Part shown: positions 1 to 5,666 of the stretch, one piece after another | Position numbering within the stretch: the stretch's first letter is position 1 | How the letters are laid out: every line of letters starts with the position of its first letter | Assembly (NCBI GenBank): GCA_009774895.1 | Contig: VSOO01000103.1 | Span: forward strand, 1-5,666 | Direction: 5' to 3' | Length of the DNA: 5,666 nucleotides | DNA from: Alistipes sp. | GTDB lineage: Bacteria > Bacteroidota > Bacteroidia > Bacteroidales > Rikenellaceae | Program-made: the position numbers and the translations under genes | Notes under the pieces: generated by a model | Seen by the model: the letters and a program-made list of their open reading frames with translations, nothing else | Told to the model about the DNA's origin: nothing | The model's database searches: none

Positions 1-7
1 CCGAATG

Positions 8-15
8 CAAATATA
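8..15 (-). promoter_or_regulatory. Possible leftward Bacteroidota -7 box
   Basis: Read on the minus strand this is TATATTTG, a full match to the Bacteroidota -7 consensus TAnnTTTG. It would drive a divergent gene lying left of the window. No well-spaced -33 TTTG is visible upstream on that strand: the nearest TTTG copies lie 1 and 11 bases away, inside T-runs. The assignment therefore rests on one short motif in an AT-rich stretch where chance matches are common. Confidence 0.35.
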
Positions 16-87
16 ACAAAAAAACCCAAAAAACCCGCCGATCCGAAAAAAACCGCGCGACCGGCCCGGTATTTCGGGGGATTATAT

Positions 88-95
88 TATCTTTG
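88..95 (+). promoter_or_regulatory. Bacteroidota -7 box for the YitT-miaB-helicase unit
   Basis: TATCTTTG is an exact TAnnTTTG match at the end of the short AT-rich stretch 81-95, which is followed by GC-rich coding sequence. Transcription would begin about 5-8 bases downstream, giving a leader of roughly 55 bases before the ATG at 157. No good -33 TTTG exists at the expected distance; that region is GC-rich (61-70). The A-runs at 18-24, 28-33 and 46-52 could help as an upstream A-tract element, which is inference. Confidence 0.6.
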
Positions 96-156
96 CGTGG
101 GATTTTGCCGTTCGCGGCTTACGGACCGAAACTTAAAACCAGAAAAAACCGATAGT

Positions 157-1149
157 ATGTTCAACACAAAAACTCTGCTCGAACCGATGGGCTCGTGGGC
201 GTGGTGGCGCTCGTGGCTGCTCATCTTCGTGGGCTGCTCGATCATGGGCGCCGGCTTCGTATTCTTCATCAACCCCTATAACTTCGTTCCGGGCGGCGTC
301 TACGGCGCCGGCATCGTGCTGCACAACCTCTTCCCCTCCATTCAGGTGGGTACGTTCGGCTACATGTTCGACGTGCCCCTTATGTGCATCGCCGTGCTGG
401 TGTTCGGCGGCAAGTTCGGCGCCCGCACGGTGCTGGCCGCACTCTACACCCCGGGCTTCATGAACATCCTCACCCGTCTGGTCTATCCCGACGAGGCGGC
501 CGTGCGGTCGCTCGACCCCGCGCTGCTGCTCGACGGACGTCTCGACCTGTCGAACGATCTGCTGCTCACCTGCATCATGGGTGCCGTGCTGGTCGGCGTG
601 GGCCAGGGCCTCGTCGTGCGCCAGCAGGCCACGACGGGCGGCACGGACATCGTGGGCATGCTGCTTCAGAAGTATGCCGGCATCAAGTTCTCCACGGGCA
701 TCCTGCTGGCCGACGGTGCGGTCGTGCTCTCGGGTCTGGTGGTCATCGGCTTCGGCCTGGGCACCGACCAGCCCGCAGAGGGAGGCTGGATGCTGACGCT
801 CTATTCGCTCATTACGATCTACGCCGCATCGCGCGTGGTGGCCTACATGCTCGACGGTGCGTCGTACGACAAGCTGCTCTTCATCATCAGCGACAAGCAC
901 GCCATGCTCAAGGAGTTCATCATCCGCGACCTGGATCGCAGCGCCACCTATATTAAATCGAAAGGCATGTACACCGACGCTTCGCGCGAAATGATCTTCC
1001 TCGTGGTGAGCCGCAAGGAGGTGCGCCTCGTGCAGCACAAGATCAAGGAGCTCGATCCCACGGCGTTCGTCGTCGTCACGGATGCGTACGACACCTACGG
1101 CGAAGGCTTCAAGCAGCTGCCCTCGGCAGACGAAATCCAGGCCGAATAA
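157..1149 (+). CDS. YitT/DUF2179-family integral membrane protein
   Basis: A 330-residue inner-membrane protein of the YitT family, whose substrate is not established. Hydrophobic segments lie at about residues 20-38, 46-60, 68-84, 135-155, 182-200 and 211-232. The family signature ATTGGTDI sits at residues 158-165, just after the fourth segment. The soluble C-terminal domain (about 235-318) is the DUF2179 PII-like domain and ends in the typical acidic-aromatic GEGF (315-318). The hydrophilic loop at 108-133 looks somewhat long for the family. An in-frame GTG at 97 exists, but it lies two bases after the -7 box and so probably upstream of the transcription start. The ATG at 157 is therefore preferred, with an A-rich leader (132-148) in place of a Shine-Dalgarno. 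It is the first gene of a tight cluster with miaB 14 bases downstream. The family call is strong; the function is unknown. Confidence 0.9.
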   Translation: MFNTKTLLEPMGSWAWWRSWLLIFVGCSIMGAGFVFFINPYNFVPGGVYGAGIVLHNLFPSIQVGTFGYMFDVPLMCIAVLVFGGKFGARTVLAALYTPGFMNILTRLVYPDEAAVRSLDPALLLDGRLDLSNDLLLTCIMGAVLVGVGQGLVVRQQATTGGTDIVGMLLQKYAGIKFSTGILLADGAVVLSGLVVIGFGLGTDQPAEGGWMLTLYSLITIYAASRVVAYMLDGASYDKLLFIISDKHAMLKEFIIRDLDRSATYIKSKGMYTDASREMIFLVVSRKEVRLVQHKIKELDPTAFVVVTDAYDTYGEGFKQLPSADEIQAE

Positions 1150-1163
1150 ACCGAACGTACGTC

Positions 1164-2522
1164 GTGAACATCGCAACGAATCGTTTGCGCCCGCTGACGG
1201 GCGCGGGGCGCCGGCTCTTCATCGAGACCTACGGCTGCCAGATGAATGCCGGCGACACGGAGATCGTCGTGTCGATCATGCAGCGCGAAGGCTACGTCTA
1301 CACCGAGCGGATCGACGAGGCGGACGTGATCCTGATCAATACCTGCTCGATCCGCGACAACGCCGAGCAGCGCATATGGGGCCGTCTGTCCGAGATGCGC
1401 CGCCTGCGCCGCGAGCGCCCGGGGCTGATCGTGGGCGTGATCGGCTGCATGGCCGAACGCCTGCGCGAGCAGCTCACCGAGGGCGACCGGGGCGTGGACG
1501 TGGTGGCGGGCCCCGACGCCTACCGCGACCTGCCGCGCCTGGTGCGCAGCGCCGAGGCGGGTGCCAAGGGGGTGAACGTGCTGCTCTCGCAGGAGGAGAC
1601 CTATGCCGAGATCGCCCCCGTGCGGCTCGACCGCAACGGCGTATGCGCATTCGTGTCGATCATGCTCGGATGCAACAACTACTGCTCCTACTGCGTGGTG
1701 CCCTACACGCGCGGCGTCGAGCGCAGCCGCGACCCCGAAACCATCGTCGCCGAGGTCGAGACGCTCTTCGCCAACGGCTACCGCGAGGTGACGCTGCTGG
1801 GGCAGAACGTCAATTCGTACCGCTTCGGCGAGGTCGATTTCCCCGAGCTGCTGCGCCGCACGGCCTCCGTGTCGCCGCAGCTGCGCGTGCGCTTCGCCAC
1901 GTCGCACCCCAAGGACATGAGCGACCGGCTGCTCGAAACGATGGCCTCCATGCCCAACATCTGCCGCGCGATCCATCTTCCGGCGCAGTCGGGTGCCTCG
2001 ACCATGCTGCGCCGCATGAACCGCAAGTACGACCGCGAATGGTACCTGGGCCGCATCGCCGCCATCCGGCGCTACATGCCCGACTGCGCCATCACGACCG
2101 ACCTGATCGCGGGTTTCTCGGGCGAGACGGCGGAGGAGCACGAAGCGACGCTCTCGCTGATGCGCGAGGTGGGGTATGAGAGCGCCTTCATGTTCAAATA
2201 CTCGGAGCGCCCGGGCACTTTCGCCCAGCGCCACATGCCCGACGACGTGCCCGACGCGGTGAAGTCGGCCCGGCTGACGGAGATCATCGCCCTCCAGGGC
2301 GAACTCTCGCTGGCGAGCAACCGCCGCGACGTGGGACGCGAATTCGAAGTGCTCGCCGAGTCGGTGTCGCACAAGCGCGACGACCAGCTCGCGGGCCGCA
2401 CCTCGCAGAACAAGGTCGTAGTCTTCGACCGCCGCGACTGGCGGCCCGGCGACTACGTGCGGGTGCGCATCACCGGCTGCACGCCCGTGCCACTCATAGG
2501 AGAACCGATTGACAACCGATAA
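1164..2522 (+). CDS. miaB: tRNA-2-methylthio-N6-dimethylallyladenosine synthase MiaB
   Basis: A cytoplasmic radical-SAM methylthiotransferase that adds the 2-methylthio group to i6A at position 37 of tRNAs reading UNN codons. The 452 residues show three domains in order. The N-terminal methylthiotransferase domain has cluster cysteines C25, C61 and C95, in contexts ETYGCQMN, NTCSIRDNAE and IGCMAE. The radical-SAM domain carries CxxxCxxC at C170, C174 and C177. A TRAM domain occupies about 385-448. The TYGCQMN motif and NTC(S/A)xRxxAE separate MiaB from RimO and MtaB, which share the architecture. All six iron-sulfur ligands are present, so the enzyme looks intact, at normal family length. Initiation is at GTG 1164. 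The first downstream ATG encodes M27, beyond the essential C25, so a later ATG start is excluded. No Shine-Dalgarno is seen. Its close spacing after the YitT gene and before the helicase indicates cotranscription. Confidence 0.95.
   Translation: MNIATNRLRPLTGAGRRLFIETYGCQMNAGDTEIVVSIMQREGYVYTERIDEADVILINTCSIRDNAEQRIWGRLSEMRRLRRERPGLIVGVIGCMAERLREQLTEGDRGVDVVAGPDAYRDLPRLVRSAEAGAKGVNVLLSQEETYAEIAPVRLDRNGVCAFVSIMLGCNNYCSYCVVPYTRGVERSRDPETIVAEVETLFANGYREVTLLGQNVNSYRFGEVDFPELLRRTASVSPQLRVRFATSHPKDMSDRLLETMASMPNICRAIHLPAQSGASTMLRRMNRKYDREWYLGRIAAIRRYMPDCAITTDLIAGFSGETAEEHEATLSLMREVGYESAFMFKYSERPGTFAQRHMPDDVPDAVKSARLTEIIALQGELSLASNRRDVGREFEVLAESVSHKRDDQLAGRTSQNKVVVFDRRDWRPGDYVRVRITGCTPVPLIGEPIDNR
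2498..2502 (+). promoter_or_regulatory. AGGAG ribosome-binding-like site in the miaB 3' end
   Basis: AGGAG lies inside the last codons of miaB, six bases before an in-frame TTG at 2509 that opens the helicase frame. If it is used, the helicase gains eight N-terminal residues (MTTDKNRT) and overlaps miaB by 14 bases. The ATG at 2533 is 30 bases away, too far for this site to serve it. Good Shine-Dalgarno matches are uncommon in this phylum and the bases are also coding, so chance is a real alternative. Confidence 0.3.
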
Positions 2523-2532
2523 GAACCGAACC

Positions 2533-3987
<1,455 letters not shown>

Positions 3988-4021
3988 GGCAGCAGCCGCT
4001 TCAAGGCGGTGCGATGCTACG

Positions 4022-4052
4022 CGGCCGTTTCCCGCGCTTGGTGAACCATCCT
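4022..4052 (-). repeat. Left arm of 31-bp inverted repeat; remnant-like copy of the DUF4491 3' end
   Basis: This intergenic stretch is the reverse complement of 4462-4492 at 28 of 31 positions; mismatches are at 4037, 4042 and 4049. Read on the minus strand it encodes GWFTKRGKRP, against GWFPKRGKRP at the DUF4491 C-terminus. It then runs on as RSIAPP to a TGA at the complement of 4001-4003. Upstream of the arm on that strand, weak similarity to the DUF4491 gene may continue with a one-base gap, then stops at the terminator hairpin. It is either a fragment of an inverted duplicate or one arm of an invertible segment. Confidence 0.8.
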
Positions 4053-4067
4053 GCGGAACACACGAAC

Positions 4068-4108
4068 GAACACATCATGCGGCCCGACCGGGCCGCATGA
4101 TGTGTTTT
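4068..4108 (+). terminator. Intrinsic terminator of the YitT-miaB-helicase unit
   Basis: Arms 4071-4085 and 4090-4104 are perfectly complementary over 15 bp (CACATCATGCGGCCC and its reverse complement) around a GACC loop. Two A-T pairs and a G-T pair can extend the base of the stem. TTTT follows directly at 4105-4108. The position, 80-odd bases after the helicase stop and before the next promoter, fits the end of the first transcription unit. No comparable T-run lies on the other strand, so it looks one-directional. Confidence 0.85.
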
Positions 4109-4129
4109 CCGTCGGACCACGACGGAAAA
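4105..4129. other. Second hairpin overlapping the terminator T-run
   Basis: TTTTCCGTCG (4105-4114) and CGACGGAAAA (4120-4129) are perfect 10-bp inverted repeats around a five-base loop, GACCA. The 5' arm includes the four Ts that follow the upstream stem, so the two structures abut and compete for those bases. No T-run follows on the + strand, so this is not a simple second terminator. It could mark the 3' end of RNA after processing, bind a protein as DNA, or be incidental. Confidence 0.6.
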
Positions 4130-4144
4130 ACGCATGGCATACGT

Positions 4145-4174
4145 CTTGTCTTCGCATAATAATATCTATCTTTA
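4145..4174 (+). promoter_or_regulatory. Bacteroidota-type promoter for DUF4491 and the CapA-like gene
   Basis: TATCTTTA at 4167-4174 matches TAnnTTTG except for the last base. CTTG at 4145-4148 is a partial -33 TTTG, with 18 bases between the two, close to the usual 19-21. The surrounding 4157-4174 is the most AT-rich stretch between the two units. The expected start near 4179-4182 leaves a leader of only about 10-15 bases before the ATG at 4193. Confidence 0.55.
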
Positions 4175-4192
4175 CGCACAGATCGGAAAATC

Positions 4193-4495
4193 ATGGACTT
4201 TCTCGCGCATTACAACCTCACGGGACTGGTGATCGGCATCGCCACGTTCCTCATCATCGGCCTGTTTCATCCGCTGGTCATCAAGGGCGAATACTATTTC
4301 GGCGTACGTTGCTGGTGGGTCTTTCTGATCATGGGCATCGCCGCCGTCGCCGGGTCGCTCGCCGTGCGCCACGTGCTGTGGTCCACGCTGCTGGCCGTGT
4401 GGGGCGCCTCGTCGTTCTGGTCGATCGGCGAGCTGTTCGAGCAGCGCGAACGCGTGGCGAAAGGGTGGTTCCCCAAACGCGGGAAACGGCCGTGA
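4193..4495 (+). CDS. DUF4491-family small membrane protein
   Basis: A 100-residue protein matching the DUF4491 family of Bacteroidota, recognised from features such as FHPLVIKGEYYFG (25-37), the WW pair at 41-42, LFEQRERV (81-88) and KGWFPK (90-95). Three hydrophobic helices are visible at about 9-28, 41-57 and 61-79, followed by a positively charged tail, so it should sit in the inner membrane. No biochemical function is known to me. The ATG at 4193 follows the -7-like box by 18 bases and is preceded by an A-rich GGAAAA. Its TGA overlaps the GTG of the next gene, implying translational coupling. The last ten codons form one arm of the 31-bp inverted repeat whose partner lies in the upstream intergenic region. 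Confidence 0.88.
   Translation: MDFLAHYNLTGLVIGIATFLIIGLFHPLVIKGEYYFGVRCWWVFLIMGIAAVAGSLAVRHVLWSTLLAVWGASSFWSIGELFEQRERVAKGWFPKRGKRP
4462..4492 (+). repeat. Right arm of 31-bp inverted repeat, inside the DUF4491 gene
   Basis: This arm covers the codons for residues 91-100 (GWFPKRGKRP) and ends on the G that starts the GTG codon of the CapA-like gene. It pairs with 4022-4052 at 28 of 31 positions; the space between the arms is 409 bases. GWFPK appears conserved in the DUF4491 family, so this copy is probably the original coding sequence and the intergenic arm the derived one. That direction is inference. Confidence 0.8.
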
Positions 4496-5666
4496 AACAC
4501 CACACCGCACTGCTGCGCACGCTCAGTGTCGCCGCCGCACTGCTCGCCGCGGCCGCACCCCATGCGGCCGACGGAGCACGACGGCAGGGTAGCGTGCCGC
4601 GCCTGCACTTTCCGGCGCAGCAGGTCGCCGCGGCCGATTCGATACGCATCCCCCTGCGCCGTCCGCGCACCGCACGCCTCGTCTTCGCCGGCGACCTGAT
4701 GCAACACCTGCCCCAGGTCGCGGCCGCGCGCCGTGCGGACGGCACGTTCGACTACGGCCGCACCTTCGAAGCCGTGGCGCCGCTCTTCGCAGATGCCGAC
4801 CTCGCGGCGATCAACCTCGAAACCACGCTCACCGACTCGGACCGCCATACGGGGTATCCCTGTTTCCGTTCGCCCGCAGCCCTGGCCGACGCCCTGCGCG
4901 CCTGCGACATCGACGTGTGCGTGCTGGCCAACAACCACTGCTGCGACGGCGGTGCCGAAGGCATCCGCACGACGCTCCGCACCCTCGACCGTGCGGGCAT
5001 CGGCCGCACGGGGGTCTTCACCGACAGCTGCGACCTGCGGCGGCACCACCCGCTGCGGCTCCGAGCCGGTGAGGTGGAGGTGGCGCTGCTCGACTACACC
5101 TACGGCACCAACGGAATCCCCGTGCCGCACGGCGCTCTCGTGAACCGCATCGACACGGCCGCCATGCGCCGCGACCTGCACCGGGCCCGGTCGGAGGGCG
5201 CCGACGTAGTGGCGGTCTGCATCCACTGGGGCGAGGAGTATGCGCGACGCGAAAACGCCACACAGCGCCGCACGGCTGCATGGCTCCGGCGCCACGGCGC
5301 CGATCTGGTCATCGGAAGCCATCCGCACGTGGTGCAGCCGTACCGGGCCGACTCCGCCGGCGCGGTTTTCTACTCGCTCGGCAACTTCGTGTCGAACCAG
5401 CGACGGCGTTACTGCGACGGCGGCATCGTAGCCGTCATCGACGTGGTCTGCCGCGACGGCCAGAGGCCGCTATTCCGCACCGGAACCGTTCCCGTGTGGG
5501 TGCTGCTGCCCGGATACCGCGTCCTGCCCGGACCCGTGGCCGACACGCTGCGTATGAGCCCCGCGGCACGCAGAGCCTACGACCGCTTCGCCGCGGACAC
5601 GCACGAGATACTCTCCGCCGCGACGAATGCCGAATCACGAATCGCCGTCTCACCCCGCAGCCTCGG
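4492..5666 (+). CDS. CapA/PgsA-family exported metallophosphatase-like protein (3' end missing)
   Basis: An open frame from GTG 4492 to the window edge, 391 codons with no stop. Residues 1-26 look like a signal peptide: K2 and R9, a leucine/alanine core at 11-22, then small residues around 22-26. There is no lipobox cysteine, so a periplasmic product is likely. From about residue 62 the CapA-type fold (PGA_cap, calcineurin-like) shows its motif series: GDLM (67-70), NLE (108-110), NNH (147-149), HWGEEY (245-250), GSHPHVVQP (275-283) and YSLGNFV (294-300). D68, E110, N148, H149, H245, H277 and H279 are the likely metal or active-site residues, and all are present. Relatives include the CapA/PgsA subunit of poly-gamma-glutamate synthesis, but many family members are uncharacterised hydrolases. 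With no capB/capC genes nearby, a polyglutamate role is not supported. Nine cysteines is many for an exported protein. The GTG overlaps the DUF4491 stop as GTGA. Confidence 0.88.
   Translation, partial: MKHHTALLRTLSVAAALLAAAAPHAADGARRQGSVPRLHFPAQQVAAADSIRIPLRRPRTARLVFAGDLMQHLPQVAAARRADGTFDYGRTFEAVAPLFADADLAAINLETTLTDSDRHTGYPCFRSPAALADALRACDIDVCVLANNHCCDGGAEGIRTTLRTLDRAGIGRTGVFTDSCDLRRHHPLRLRAGEVEVALLDYTYGTNGIPVPHGALVNRIDTAAMRRDLHRARSEGADVVAVCIHWGEEYARRENATQRRTAAWLRRHGADLVIGSHPHVVQPYRADSAGAVFYSLGNFVSNQRRRYCDGGIVAVIDVVCRDGQRPLFRTGTVPVWVLLPGYRVLPGPVADTLRMSPAARRAYDRFAADTHEILSAATNAESRIAVSPRSL

Noticed and set aside
65..78. CCCG/CGGG small inverted repeat as an upstream terminator
   Set aside because: The stem is only 4 bp and no T-run follows.
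97..156. GTG at 97 as the start of the YitT-family gene, adding 20 residues
   Set aside because: It lies two bases after the -7 box, probably upstream of the transcription start. The added residues are hydrophilic and do not resemble the family N-terminus.
1155..1162. ACGTACGT palindrome just before the miaB start
   Set aside because: It is eight bases only, with no extension or second copy nearby; it is expected by chance.
133..1176. Long minus-strand open frame opposite the YitT-family gene
   Set aside because: It has a His/Glu-rich shadow composition, no domain is recognisable, and it runs through the likely promoter side of the real gene.
4134..4192. Short frame starting at ATG 4134 ahead of DUF4491
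   Set aside because: It begins upstream of the predicted -7 box, is out of frame with DUF4491, and ends soon inside that gene. There is no support for translation.
4294..5328. Minus-strand open frame opposite DUF4491 and the CapA-like gene
   Set aside because: It is antisense to two genes with clear family motifs, and its own translation shows no motif.

Overview
The window is a dense, GC-rich bacterial chromosome segment with every gene on the + strand. The only AT-rich patches are short promoter or intergenic stretches. Three features point to the Bacteroidota: promoter elements of the TAnnTTTG type instead of TATAAT, mostly weak or absent Shine-Dalgarno sequences, and a DUF4491 membrane protein, a family I know mainly from that phylum. 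The high GC and the protein sequences fit a Rikenellaceae/Alistipes-like gut organism. That taxonomic placement is inference from recall, not from a search.

Layout. Positions 1-156 form an AT-rich regulatory region. It has A-tracts, a clear -7 box (88-95) reading right, and a possible -7 box (8-15) reading left off the window. Next comes a tight three-gene cluster: a YitT/DUF2179-family membrane protein (157-1149), miaB for tRNA ms2i6A37 modification (1164-2522), and a DEAD-box RNA helicase with an Arg-rich tail (2533-3987). The gaps are 14 and 10 bases, so one transcript is likely, although the functions are linked only loosely (tRNA modification and RNA remodelling). A perfect 15-bp stem-loop followed by four Ts (4071-4108) ends this unit, and a second 10-bp hairpin overlaps that T-run.

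A second transcription unit starts at a -7-like box at 4167-4174. It encodes a small DUF4491 membrane protein (4193-4495). Overlapping its stop by four bases (GTGA) is an exported CapA/PgsA-family metallophosphatase-like protein (4492 onward), which runs off the right edge without a stop.

The most unexpected structure is a 31-bp inverted repeat with 28 identities. One arm lies in the intergenic region just upstream of the terminator (4022-4052), and the other covers the last ten codons of the DUF4491 gene (4462-4492). The arms enclose the terminator, the promoter and nearly the whole DUF4491 gene. If the segment inverted, the intergenic arm would rebuild the C-terminus of DUF4491 in frame with a nearby stop, while the CapA-like gene would lose its promoter. 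This could be an invertible switch, or a relic of an inverted duplication. The sequence alone does not decide between them, and no recombinase is present in the window.
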